Below, one piece after another: positions 1-7,316 of a DNA stretch of 8,031 nt (position 1 is the stretch's first letter; every line of letters starts with the position of its first letter). Origin of the DNA: Actinomycetota bacterium (GTDB lineage: Bacteria > Actinomycetota > Actinomycetes > Nanopelagicales > Nanopelagicaceae). Under the pieces are notes generated by a model, which ran no database searches, was not told the DNA's origin, and saw only the letters and a list, made by a program, of their open reading frames with translations. The stretch is from assembly GCA_026392815.1 (NCBI GenBank), contig JAPLBI010000070.1, positions 4,845 through 12,875 on the forward strand. The letters are read 5' to 3'. The translations under genes and the position numbers were made by a program.

Positions 1-329
1 GCGAGAATTAGGTTTGTTAACAGATCGTCAGCGCTACCAGCTGCTATACGTGCGATGAGGTCAGCGGTAGCCGGAGCGATGATTGCGCAATCTGCATCCT
101 TAGCAAGTGAGATATGGCGAACTTCATCAACGCGCTCCCAAACTTGCGTAGTAACTGGTCTGCCAGAGAGCGCTTCCCAGGTAGCAGCACCGACGAAGTT
201 CAGACTTGATGGAGTTGGAACAACAGTTACTAGGTAGCCACGATCTTGCAGACGACGAAGTAGATCGCAGGATTTATAGGCAGCGATGCCTCCGCCAACT
301 CCGAGAATTACTTCCCGAGCGCGCGCCAT
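1..329 (-). CDS. coaBC: CoaBC (Dfp) bifunctional phosphopantothenoylcysteine synthetase/decarboxylase, N-terminal part only
   Basis: This is the first 109 codons of a gene that runs off the left edge, so it has no stop here. In the family, CoaC decarboxylates 4'-phosphopantothenoylcysteine and CoaB ligates cysteine to 4'-phosphopantothenate, two cytosolic steps of coenzyme A synthesis. What is visible is the FMN-binding CoaC flavoprotein domain: GVGGGIAAYK at residues 10-19, the HISL segment holding the expected catalytic His72, PATAD at 86-90 and the ADDLLTN stretch at 100-106. The text around WEALSGRPV resembles mycobacterial CoaBC closely. I chose ATG at 329-327 because family similarity begins within a few residues of it; the ribosome site before it is weak. 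It lies 24 bases after rpoZ, the usual actinobacterial order. The CoaB half cannot be seen. Confidence 0.93.
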   Translation of the reverse strand, partial: MARAREVILGVGGGIAAYKSCDLLRRLQDRGYLVTVVPTPSSLNFVGAATWEALSGRPVTTQVWERVDEVRHISLAKDADCAIIAPATADLIARIAAGSADDLLTNLIL

Positions 330-353
330 AACTCAAACCTAATTAAAGGTTAA

Positions 354-602
354 TTAAGCAGTTGGCTCGAGGTTTTCGATGGTCAATAGACCTTCGTTGA
401 TTTCGCGTAGCGCGATTGAGAGAGGCTTCTCATGAACGTGGGTCTCAACTAGTGGACCAACATATTCAAGTAAACCTTCTCCGAGTTGTGAATAATAAGC
501 GTTGATCTGGCGTGCGCGCTTTGCCGCATAGAGAACGAGGCTGTACTTAGAACCGCTCTTCTCGAGAAGTTCGTCGATTGGTGGATTAGTGATGCCGTCC
601 AT
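354..602 (-). CDS. rpoZ: DNA-directed RNA polymerase subunit omega
   Basis: The 82-residue protein matches the actinobacterial omega subunit almost throughout: [10 protein letters not shown] at residues 4-13, [17 protein letters not shown] around 18-34, a [15 protein letters not shown] block, and [11 protein letters not shown] near the C-terminus. Omega binds the beta' subunit and helps RNA polymerase assembly; in some bacteria it forms part of a ppGpp site. The mycobacterial protein carries about 30 extra residues before this conserved start, and they are absent here, so this is a compact version. The ATG at 602-600 is well supported by a GGAGG five bases upstream. It sits 72 bases after the mIHF-Gmk gene and 24 bases before coaBC, which is the standard gmk-rpoZ-coaBC order of Actinobacteria. 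Confidence 0.96.
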   Translation of the reverse strand: MDGITNPPIDELLEKSGSKYSLVLYAAKRARQINAYYSQLGEGLLEYVGPLVETHVHEKPLSIALREINEGLLTIENLEPTA

Positions 603-607
603 TTGAG

Positions 608-612
608 CCTCC
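608..612 (-). promoter_or_regulatory. Strong ribosome binding site for rpoZ
   Basis: On the minus strand GGAGG is followed by a five-base spacer (CTCAA) and the rpoZ ATG. It is the clearest Shine-Dalgarno sequence in the window and fixes the rpoZ start. It lies in the longest intergenic gap here, 72 bases, consistent with rpoZ being translated independently rather than by coupling to the gene upstream. Confidence 0.8.
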
Positions 613-674
613 AGTAATTATTGCTAACTGCTTCTAAAAGTAATTTGCTCGGCAACTGTTAAAGAACAGCAGTC

Positions 675-1553
675 CTAGCGTTGAGTCACCAATGATATCA
701 GGTGTGCGACGACCTCTTCTACTCGCTCATTTACCAAGGAAATATCGAAAAAACCAGCCTGGGCTAGCTCTTCTTGGGCCAACTCTAAACGCGCCGCCCT
801 TCGCTCTGGTGAATCAGTACCGCGTCCTTCTAACCGTGAAACTAACTCTTCCCATGATGGTGGCTCTAAAAATACAAGTACCGCTTCAGGGGCGCGTTCT
901 TTAACTTGCTTAGCGCCAGCAATTTCGATTTCAAGTAAAACGCTCTTGCCATCGCGGAGCGCATCTTCGACAGGCTTGCGTGGCGTTCCATAACGAGAGC
1001 CTGCAAAATTTGCCCACTCCAAGAAGAGCGCACCCTTTACCGCGTTATCAAATTCCTCGTCGGTATAAAAGAAGTAATCAACGCCATCTATTTCATTATG
1101 GCGCGCTGTTCTTGTGGTGGCTGAAATGCTGACCCAAAATTCGCCGGAGTCACGAAGCAATTTGGCGATCGTGCTCTTACCAACTCCCCCGGGTCCAGAT
1201 AGAACCAGCAACTTTCCACGCTGAGCGGCTGCGACGCGATCAGGAAACTCTTTCAATAGATTTTCACGTTGTGAAACTCCTAAGCCTTGAATTCTGCGCG
1301 TTGGAGAGATATTTAACTTCTCAAGAATTCCCAACGCTCGAACTTTGCCGACCCCTGCAAAAGATTCGAGTAACTCAGCAACGCGCATCTTGGCGATCGC
1401 TTCATCATTTACCGCCAGAGTTAAAATCGCAGAAAGTGAGAGATCACCGGCCTTTACGCGCGCTTTGATCGCAGCTCTTACTTGGCGAGAAGCCGTAGAT
1501 TTCGCTAACGCGGCAGATCTTTGTGCGGGGGTTAACTGTGGTGGCGTTGGCAT
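675..1553 (-). CDS. gmk: Fused actinobacterial integration host factor (mIHF) domain plus guanylate kinase
   Basis: One open frame of 292 residues encodes two proteins that are separate neighbours in Mycobacterium and Streptomyces. Residues 1-103 are an mIHF-type DNA-binding domain: PTPPQLTPAQR at 2-12, basic helices at 23-34, AGVGKVRALGI at 66-76 and the arginine-rich RRIQGLGVSQRE at 86-97. After a linker of about nine residues (104-112), guanylate kinase (GMP + ATP to GDP + ADP) begins, with a P-loop GPGGVGKST at 120-128, GMP-site motifs TTR 146-148, GVDYFF 157-162, LEW 178-180 and YGT 188-190, LEPPS 229-233, and RGRGTD-like EGRGTD at 242-247. I chose ATG at 1553 because mIHF proteins begin with this PPxLTP segment; a TTG at 1589 would overlap pyrF and add 12 unrelated residues. 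The start is 10 bases after the pyrF stop, with a poor ribosome site. The P-loop has Gly122 where Ser is usual. Both assignments are firm; whether the two domains remain joined in the cell is not shown. Confidence 0.93.
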   Translation of the reverse strand: MPTPPQLTPAQRSAALAKSTASRQVRAAIKARVKAGDLSLSAILTLAVNDEAIAKMRVAELLESFAGVGKVRALGILEKLNISPTRRIQGLGVSQRENLLKEFPDRVAAAQRGKLLVLSGPGGVGKSTIAKLLRDSGEFWVSISATTRTARHNEIDGVDYFFYTDEEFDNAVKGALFLEWANFAGSRYGTPRKPVEDALRDGKSVLLEIEIAGAKQVKERAPEAVLVFLEPPSWEELVSRLEGRGTDSPERRAARLELAQEELAQAGFFDISLVNERVEEVVAHLISLVTQR

Positions 1554-1563
1554 CTCGAAAAGT

Positions 1564-2268
1564 CTAGTTTCTAAGAATTTCGCTAGCAATCAATGCGGCT
1601 TTATCGCGCAGCGCCTGTGGACCTTGGCTCCATGCTGAAGTAATAGGGCGACCAATCACCACGAAATTTGCACCTTGTGCAATTGCATCGGCCGGAGTCA
1701 TCGTTCGCTTCTGATCGTCTGAGCCAACTTCAGTTAGTGGCCGCACGCCAGGGGTAATGATTATTGGCTCGCTTCCAACCGCGCTTCGAATCGCAGCCGT
1801 TTCAAGAGGGGAACAGACCAATGATCTCGCTCCTGCAGATACTGCCATCTTTGCCAGAGCGACAGCGCTTTCTAGTGCGGGGCTTGCAAAACCAACTTCA
1901 AAGAGATCTTCTTCAGACAAAGAGGTCAAGATAGTTACCGCAGTCACGCTAACTTCGGGAACTGCCGCAGCTGCAGCCTTAACCATCTCTCTTCCTCCAC
2001 TTGCATGGACCGTCAAAAACTTGGGAGATAAGTGCGCGATTGCTTTGGCCGCACCTGCAACTGTGTGCGGAATATCGTGCAACTTTAGATCAAGAAATAT
2101 CTCAGCACCGGTCTCTTCGATAATTCGTGAAACTCCAGCACTTCCAAAGTTAAGGTAGAACTCGAGCCCCAACTTATAGACCGATACCGATTCCTTAGTG
2201 TTATCGATCCACGCTAGAGCAGTATCGAAATCAGAGGTATCAACCGCCAGAATTATCGGGGCTTTCAT
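1564..2268 (-). CDS. pyrF: Orotidine-5'-phosphate decarboxylase, type 1
   Basis: PyrF converts orotidine monophosphate to UMP, the last step of de novo pyrimidine synthesis, in the cytosol. The 234-residue protein is a TIM barrel of normal type 1 length. It shows ILAVD at 6-10, YKLG with Lys32, the catalytic DLKLHDIP tetrad region (Asp60, Lys62, Asp65), a VHASGG phosphate-loop neighbour at 87-92, IITPGVR ending in Arg176, and VIGRPIT with Arg207. These motifs are of the E. coli/Bacillus class. Mycobacterium and relatives use the longer type 2 enzyme, so this class is of note in an actinobacterial setting. The ATG overlaps the pyrD stop as ATGA (2268-2265) and has little Shine-Dalgarno match, so translation is probably coupled to pyrD. 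Confidence 0.96.
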   Translation of the reverse strand: MKAPIILAVDTSDFDTALAWIDNTKESVSVYKLGLEFYLNFGSAGVSRIIEETGAEIFLDLKLHDIPHTVAGAAKAIAHLSPKFLTVHASGGREMVKAAAAAVPEVSVTAVTILTSLSEEDLFEVGFASPALESAVALAKMAVSAGARSLVCSPLETAAIRSAVGSEPIIITPGVRPLTEVGSDDQKRTMTPADAIAQGANFVVIGRPITSAWSQGPQALRDKAALIASEILRN

Positions 2269-3218
2269 GGCACATCTGTTCTGTGTGCGTACCCGATGGC
2301 AGATTTCAAAGATTTAAAACCCTTATCTATCAAAATCTGATGCAACTGGTTTTGAATATCAATAAGCGCATGTGGATTTCCAAAACTTGCTGTTCCTACG
2401 GAAACTCCAGATGCACCAGCAAGGATTAGTTCAAAGGCATCGCGCCCAGTTGTTACGCCACCCATTCCTAGAATTGGAACGTTCGGCAGCGCTTGATGTA
2501 CCTGATAAATAGCGCGGACCGCCACTGGACGAATCGCTGGACCAGATAGACCGCCTGTTTTTCCACCGAGGTGCGGACGCATGGAGTCAACGTTGATAAC
2601 CATTCCAAGAACGGTGTTGATCAAGGCAAGTGCATCGGCCCCAGATTCAACTACTCCCGCTGCAATCGATGGAAGGTCAGTTACATCTGGAGATAGCTTT
2701 GCGATGATCGGAAGGTCTCCCCCAATTATTCGACGAACTCCATCAATCACTCGCCGCGAAGCTTCGGGATCGCAAGCAAAGACAAGTCCACGATTTTCCA
2801 CATTCGGACATGAGATATTTACTTCCAAAGCGCTGATGCCGGAAACCGAGCGAACCTTGCGCGCCAAGGTTGCATACTCTTCAATTGTCTCTCCGGCGAT
2901 CGAAACAATTACTCGTGCTTTCTCTTCAACTAGCCACGGAACATCATTAGCCAGAAAGGCATCAATTCCTGGACCCTGTAGACCAATTGAGTTGAGCATT
3001 CCAGACGGAGTCTCTGCCATACGTGGTGTTGGGCGACCATGGCGCGGTTTATTCATAACCGATTTCGTTACGACAGCACCGATCTGACTTAATGGAAAGA
3101 ATTGTGCCAACTCTTTGCCAGAACTGGCGCAACCACTTGCGGTGAAGATCGGTGACGCAAAATAAGCATTTCCTAGAGTTGTCGAAAAATCGAAGTTCTC
3201 TGTGTTATTCAAGGTCAT
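2265..3218 (-). CDS. pyrD: Dihydroorotate dehydrogenase class 1B, catalytic subunit
   Basis: The 317-residue FMN protein oxidises dihydroorotate to orotate. Class 1 membership rests on the catalytic base: NISCPNV places Cys137 where class 2 enzymes carry Ser. Other family marks are FTASGCASSGKE at 25-36, RPTPRMAETPSGMLNSIGLQ at 62-81, AKLSPDV near 173-179, ALINT, a GGKTGGLSGPAI phosphate/FMN loop, and GMGGV with GASGVSVGTA near the C-terminus. There is no hydrophobic N-terminal extension such as membrane-bound class 2 enzymes have. The neighbouring pyrK marks it as class 1B, which passes electrons through PyrK to NAD+. I chose ATG at 3218 because it overlaps the pyrK TGA as ATGA and has AGGTG five bases upstream; the open frame reaches 3254 but the extra residues do not look like the family. 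Confidence 0.95.
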   Translation of the reverse strand: MTLNNTENFDFSTTLGNAYFASPIFTASGCASSGKELAQFFPLSQIGAVVTKSVMNKPRHGRPTPRMAETPSGMLNSIGLQGPGIDAFLANDVPWLVEEKARVIVSIAGETIEEYATLARKVRSVSGISALEVNISCPNVENRGLVFACDPEASRRVIDGVRRIIGGDLPIIAKLSPDVTDLPSIAAGVVESGADALALINTVLGMVINVDSMRPHLGGKTGGLSGPAIRPVAVRAIYQVHQALPNVPILGMGGVTTGRDAFELILAGASGVSVGTASFGNPHALIDIQNQLHQILIDKGFKSLKSAIGYAHRTDVP

Positions 3219-4063
3219 TGCTGCACCTGCGGAGTCTGTCCAACTAAGTGCCATTGCACATCAGCGCCATCCATTACCGGACCGTCAATGCAAGAGCGCA
3301 ACATTGAAACTTGCCCATCACTGCCCTTTACTGGCAAAACACAAGTCATGCAGATACCAATGCCACAAGCCATCGCTTCTTCAACCGCACACTGGTGAAC
3401 TACATCGCTTCCTTCGGTGAGTTTAGATATGGCAGATAACATTCCCATCGGGCCACATGAATAAATAACGTCAACGCTGCCGGCCTTGATCAAGTCAACG
3501 ATTGGTTCGGTAACTCTTCCAGTCTGACCCATGGTTCCATCTTCGGTGTAAATCTTGAGTGAATTAACTGAACGCTTACCTTCCATCGGCGCATAAATCT
3601 TTGCTCCGGTAGATGCACCTAGCAACATATCTACTTTGCAGCCACGAGATTTCAAAACTTCTGCAAGACCGAAGAGCGGTGCCGACCCGTAACCGCCACC
3701 AACTAGGAGCGCGTTCACAGGAGATGTTGGAATACCGAAGGCGGTACCAAGCGGAGCGACAATATCGATCTCAGAACCTTCTGGTTGGGAACATAACCAT
3801 TGTGAACCGCTACCGTGAGGAGCCGCGATTAACTCCATCGTTCCACCGAATGATGTGCTCTCTGCAACGCGTGAAATAGCAAATGCGCGACGAAGAATCA
3901 TTCGGGAACTATCGCCACCAACCTTGATCGCAACAAAATTTCCAGGCTTACAAGCTTTAACTAGATCACCAACGCCTAAGAGAATCTGATGGTATTGACC
4001 AACGCGCTTATTAGATAGAACTGTTGCGAAGGTGTGTGTTGCGCCACGATTTATAGTTGTCAT
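3215..4063 (-). CDS. pyrK: Dihydroorotate dehydrogenase electron-transfer subunit (PyrK-like, FAD and 2Fe-2S)
   Basis: This 282-residue protein belongs to the ferredoxin-reductase-like family that partners class 1B PyrD, carrying electrons from FMN through a 2Fe-2S cluster and FAD to NAD+. An FAD-binding barrel holds RRAFAIS at 58-64. The nucleotide domain has VGGGYGSAPL at 121-130, LGAST at 148-152, TEDGTMG near 173-179 and CGPMGML at 203-209. The C-terminal cluster site has Cys233, Cys238, Cys241 and Cys258, spaced C-x4-C-x2-C-x16-C, as expected for PyrK. Its placement directly before pyrD, with a 4-base overlap, supports pairing. The start overlaps the carB stop as TAATG. Another ATG in frame at 4078 would add five residues (MVEEV); neither has a strong ribosome site, though GAAG lies just before the one chosen. 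Confidence 0.93.
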   Translation of the reverse strand: MTTINRGATHTFATVLSNKRVGQYHQILLGVGDLVKACKPGNFVAIKVGGDSSRMILRRAFAISRVAESTSFGGTMELIAAPHGSGSQWLCSQPEGSEIDIVAPLGTAFGIPTSPVNALLVGGGYGSAPLFGLAEVLKSRGCKVDMLLGASTGAKIYAPMEGKRSVNSLKIYTEDGTMGQTGRVTEPIVDLIKAGSVDVIYSCGPMGMLSAISKLTEGSDVVHQCAVEEAMACGIGICMTCVLPVKGSDGQVSMLRSCIDGPVMDGADVQWHLVGQTPQVQQ

Positions 4064-6924
4064 TACTTCTTCAACCATTCTTGGATTGGTTGTACCGATA
4101 ATTCTCCGCGTTGCAACGACTTAATTCCCTCGACAGCGGCGCTAAATCCTGCAGTAGTTGTGATGCATGGAATAGATCGCTGCACAGCTGCGGTACGAAT
4201 AGCCCAACCATCGGCTCGTGTTCCACGACCTACTGGGGTATTAATGACAAGATCTATCTCTCCACTGTTGAGTAGTTCGACGATCGTCCTTTCACCCAGT
4301 GGACCTGTTCCTTCGGAGTTTTTTCGGACTTTTTGAGCAAGAATGTTATTGACTGCAAAGAAATCTGCTGTTCCGCCTGTTGCAATCAACTTAAAGCCAA
4401 GTTGCAGAAGTGCGCGCGCCGGAGCAAGACCTGCATCCTTATCTTTATCCGCGAGTGAAACAAATACCGAACCTATTTTTGGTAGAGGGCCAAATGCCGA
4501 GATTTGACTCTTGGCATAACTCTCACCAAATGTCTCGGCTATTCCCATAACTTCACCGGTTGAGCGCATCTCTGGTCCCAGAACTGCATCAACTCCCCGA
4601 CCATCAGTACGACGGAATCTGTTCCAAGGAAGTACCGCCTCTTTAACAGATATTCCCTTGGCAACTCCATCTCCAGTTGCTGGGAGAAGACCTTCGCTTC
4701 GCAGCTCTGAAATCTTTGTGCCCATCGCAATTCGCGCCGCCGCCTTTGCTAGAGGAACTCCGGTCGCTTTGCTAACAAAAGGTACTGTGCGCGAGGCGCG
4801 TGGATTGGCCTCAAGAACATAGAGAATCTCATCAGCCATAGCGAATTGAATATTGATTAAGCCGAGCACTCCAACGCCTTGTGCAATCTTGACGGTCGCT
4901 TCGCGAATCGCTTTCTGCTGCGCCGGATTAATTGTCATCGCAGGTAGAACGCACGCGCTATCACCTGAGTGAATCCCAGCTTCTTCAATGTGTTCCATGA
5001 TGCCACCTAAGAAGAGTTCTTCGCCATCAAAGAGGGCGTCAACATCTAATTCAATAGCGCTATCTAGGAAACGATCTACTAAAACTGGATGATCTGGAGT
5101 TATATCGGTAGCTCTTGAGATAAAGCCAGCCAGGGCTGCATCGTCATAAACGATCTCCATGCCGCGCCCACCTAGAACAAAGGAAGGACGCACAAGTACC
5201 GGATAACCGATACGTGTAGCGATGGATTGCGCTTCTAATTGTGAAGCAGCCATTCCAAACTCTGGTGCGAGCAGTGATTGCTCGGCAAGGACTTGGCCAA
5301 ATGCACCGCGCTCTTCCGCCAAGTTAATCGCCTCTGGTGAAGTTCCAAGAATTGTTACACCCGCTGCCTTTAAACCTGCCGCTAGCCCAAGAGGTGTTTG
5401 TCCGCCTAATTGAGTTATCACACCAAGAACAGGACCAGCCAAAGTTTCGGCGTGAACAACTTCTAGAACATCTTCCAAAGTAAGCGGTTCAAAGTAAAGA
5501 CGGTCAGAAGTGTCATAATCTGTCGAAACTGTCTCTGGATTACAGTTGATCATTACAGTTTCAAAGCCCGCTTCACGTAGAGTAAATGATGCGTGAACGC
5601 ATGAATAATCAAATTCAATTCCTTGACCGATGCGATTTGGTCCACTACCTAAGATAATTACCGCTGGTTTGGTGCGCGGGCGAACTTCCGTCTCTTCTTC
5701 ATAACTTGAATAGTGATACGGGGTAAAGGCTTCAAACTCAGCAGCACAAGTGTCGACAGTCTTATAGACAGGTCTAACGCCTAAGTGATAGCGAGTCTTA
5801 CGAATATCTTCATCTGTTACTCCACGAAGAGCAGCAATTTGAAGATCCGAGAAGCCCATCTCCTTGGCGCTACGCAGGAACTCTTCGCTAATCTCGCCAG
5901 GTTGTGCAATCTCGCGTGCTCGCTCATTAATCAACTGCAACTGATGCAAGAACCAGCGGTCAATCTTGGTGGCTGCAAATACATCTTCCATGTTGGCGCC
6001 AGCCCAAAGTGCGAGCTGTACTTGCTGCAGACGGTACTCAGTAGGAATTACCATTGCCTTAAGCAGATGTGGCAGATCGATCTTTGAAAGATCGGTAGGG
6101 AATGTGAAGATCGCTTCCTTGCGCTCCAAAGATCGCAACGCCTTCATCAACGCTTCTGGAAATGACCGGCCGATCGCCATAGCTTCGCCAACGCTCTTCA
6201 TCGTTGTAGTAAGCCTTGGATCGGCATCAGCAAATTTCTCAAAGGCAAAGCGCGGCGCCTTAACGACTATGTAATCAAGGGTTGGCTCAAAAGATGCTGG
6301 AGTTACTTGGGTAATGTCATTCTTAATCTCATCAAGGGTGTAACCGATCGCCAACTTGGTAGCGATCTTGGCGATAGGAAAACCAGTTGCCTTAGATGCA
6401 AGTGCGCTTGACCTGGAAACGCGTGGGTTCATCTCAATCACAATAATGCGACCATTATCTGGATTAACAGCGAATTGGATGTTGCATCCACCTGTAGCCA
6501 CGCCAACTTCGCGAATGATGTCTATCGAAAGGTTACGCAACTTCTGAAATTCAACATCAGTAAGTGTTAGCGCAGGGGCTACGGTAATTGAATCTCCGGT
6601 GTGAACACCCATCGGATCAATGTTCTCAATGCTGCAGACGATGACCACGTTATCTGATTTATCGCGCATTACTTCGAGTTCGTACTCTTTCCAACCAATA
6701 ATTGATTCTTCAAGGAGAACTTCTGTAGTTGGGCTATGACGAAGACCCGCGCCCGCGATCTGTCGCAAACTCTCTTCTTCAAATGCGATTCCGGATCCGA
6801 GTCCACCCATCGTAAAAGAAGGGCGTACGACGACTGGATATTTGAGAATTGCCGCGCCCGCGATTGCCTCTTCCATCGTGTGACAGATAATCGATTTTGC
6901 GGACTCTCCCCCAATTTTTTCCAC
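4063..6924 (-). CDS. carB: Carbamoyl phosphate synthase large subunit, main part after a frameshift
   Basis: This frame holds nearly all of CarB, which combines ammonia from CarA with bicarbonate and two ATP to give carbamoyl phosphate for pyrimidines and arginine. Seen in order are the first ATP-grasp domain ([12 protein letters not shown], then [19 protein letters not shown]), the oligomerisation region, a second half opening with [18 protein letters not shown], a second ATP-grasp domain ([35 protein letters not shown]), and a C-terminal MGS-like regulatory domain with [10 protein letters not shown] and VINTPVGRG. CarB-like residues in this frame continue upstream of the GTG at 6924 to about 7020 ([20 protein letters not shown]), so 6924 is only the first formal start codon and not the true one. 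The first ~99 residues are in another frame (6984-7316). Joined, they give about 1080 residues, close to normal. The stop overlaps the pyrK ATG by one base. Confidence 0.93.
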   Translation of the reverse strand: MEKIGGESAKSIICHTMEEAIAGAAILKYPVVVRPSFTMGGLGSGIAFEEESLRQIAGAGLRHSPTTEVLLEESIIGWKEYELEVMRDKSDNVVIVCSIENIDPMGVHTGDSITVAPALTLTDVEFQKLRNLSIDIIREVGVATGGCNIQFAVNPDNGRIIVIEMNPRVSRSSALASKATGFPIAKIATKLAIGYTLDEIKNDITQVTPASFEPTLDYIVVKAPRFAFEKFADADPRLTTTMKSVGEAMAIGRSFPEALMKALRSLERKEAIFTFPTDLSKIDLPHLLKAMVIPTEYRLQQVQLALWAGANMEDVFAATKIDRWFLHQLQLINERAREIAQPGEISEEFLRSAKEMGFSDLQIAALRGVTDEDIRKTRYHLGVRPVYKTVDTCAAEFEAFTPYHYSSYEEETEVRPRTKPAVIILGSGPNRIGQGIEFDYSCVHASFTLREAGFETVMINCNPETVSTDYDTSDRLYFEPLTLEDVLEVVHAETLAGPVLGVITQLGGQTPLGLAAGLKAAGVTILGTSPEAINLAEERGAFGQVLAEQSLLAPEFGMAASQLEAQSIATRIGYPVLVRPSFVLGGRGMEIVYDDAALAGFISRATDITPDHPVLVDRFLDSAIELDVDALFDGEELFLGGIMEHIEEAGIHSGDSACVLPAMTINPAQQKAIREATVKIAQGVGVLGLINIQFAMADEILYVLEANPRASRTVPFVSKATGVPLAKAAARIAMGTKISELRSEGLLPATGDGVAKGISVKEAVLPWNRFRRTDGRGVDAVLGPEMRSTGEVMGIAETFGESYAKSQISAFGPLPKIGSVFVSLADKDKDAGLAPARALLQLGFKLIATGGTADFFAVNNILAQKVRKNSEGTGPLGERTIVELLNSGEIDLVINTPVGRGTRADGWAIRTAAVQRSIPCITTTAGFSAAVEGIKSLQRGELSVQPIQEWLKK

Positions 6925-6983
6925 GATAGTGCGGAAGATTTCACGATTCTCACCACGTTCGATCGCATCAACATCGGCGCCAA

Positions 6984-7316
6984 TTAACTGCGCACCATAA
7001 CGTTGCAGAGTCCCGGCCTTGCTGCATTAAGCGCAGTTTGTCCGCCGAGCGTTGCAAGCACTGCATCGGGACGTTCTTTAGCGATAATTCGTTCGATAAA
7101 TTCTGGGGTGATTGGTTCGATATATGTAGCATCGGCAAACTCTGGGTCGGTCATGATCGTTGCCGGATTGGAGTTAACTAGAACAACGCGGATACCTTCG
7201 GCGCGCAGAACGCGACAGGCTTGAGTACCCGAATAATCAAATTCGCAGGCCTGTCCAATAACAATTGGTCCGGAACCAATTACGAGAACGCTCTTGATCG
7301 AGGTATCGCGCGGCAT
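6984..7316 (-). CDS. carB: Carbamoyl phosphate synthase large subunit, N-terminal fragment before a frameshift
   Basis: This is the start of carB. It encodes the pre-ATP-grasp domain: [21 protein letters not shown] at residues 10-30, [12 protein letters not shown] at 46-57, [10 protein letters not shown] at 64-73 and [13 protein letters not shown] at 87-99. Similarity to CarB stops at residue 99; the remaining residues ([11 protein letters not shown]) are out-of-frame readthrough to a TAA at 6986-6984. The ATG at 7316 overlaps the carA stop as TAATG and follows an AGGTGG seven bases upstream, so the start is secure. As written, the fragment would not make a working enzyme. See the junction entry at 7020-7021. 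Confidence 0.92.
   Translation of the reverse strand: MPRDTSIKSVLVIGSGPIVIGQACEFDYSGTQACRVLRAEGIRVVLVNSNPATIMTDPEFADATYIEPITPEFIERIIAKERPDAVLATLGGQTALNAARPGLCNVMVRS
7015..7030 (-). other. carB frameshift junction with apparent loss of about 13 bases
   Basis: The N-terminal carB frame is right through 7021 and the downstream frame is right from 7020. The downstream frame has a TAA at 7029-7027, immediately upstream, so no frame reads across. Aligned by eye to CarB proteins from memory, [10 protein letters not shown] is normally followed by about four residues (for example ALELER in E. coli) that are missing here before KAG. Four codons plus one base gives a loss of about 13 bases. It may be a sequencing or assembly error, a strain-specific deletion, or real decay. 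The size is estimated by comparison and not measured. Confidence 0.8.

Noticed and set aside
336..351. Inverted repeat AACCT/AGGTT in the AT-rich gap between rpoZ and coaBC
   Set aside because: Five-base arms around a six-base AT-rich centre are likely by chance, and the site is too close to the coaBC start to be a convincing terminator.
656..669. Small hairpin (CTGTT, four-base loop, AACAG) just after the gmk stop, as a possible terminator
   Set aside because: The stem is only five base pairs and is not followed by a T-run on the minus strand; too weak to call.
603..674. Possible internal promoter for rpoZ (TTGCCG and AT-rich stretches)
   Set aside because: No -10-like hexamer lies at a proper distance from the -35-like element.
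1554..1589. TTG at 1589 as the start of the mIHF-Gmk protein
   Set aside because: It would overlap pyrF by 26 bases and add residues unlike mIHF proteins; the ATG at 1553 matches the family start.
2581..3087. Plus-strand open frame of 168 codons
   Set aside because: It lies entirely antisense inside pyrD, has no recognisable domain, and is typical of a shadow of a conserved gene; the other plus-strand frames were rejected for the same reason.
6984..7030. Programmed -1 ribosomal frameshift in carB
   Set aside because: I find no slippery heptamer of the X XXY YYZ type in the overlap, and family residues are missing at the junction, which fits a deletion or error better.
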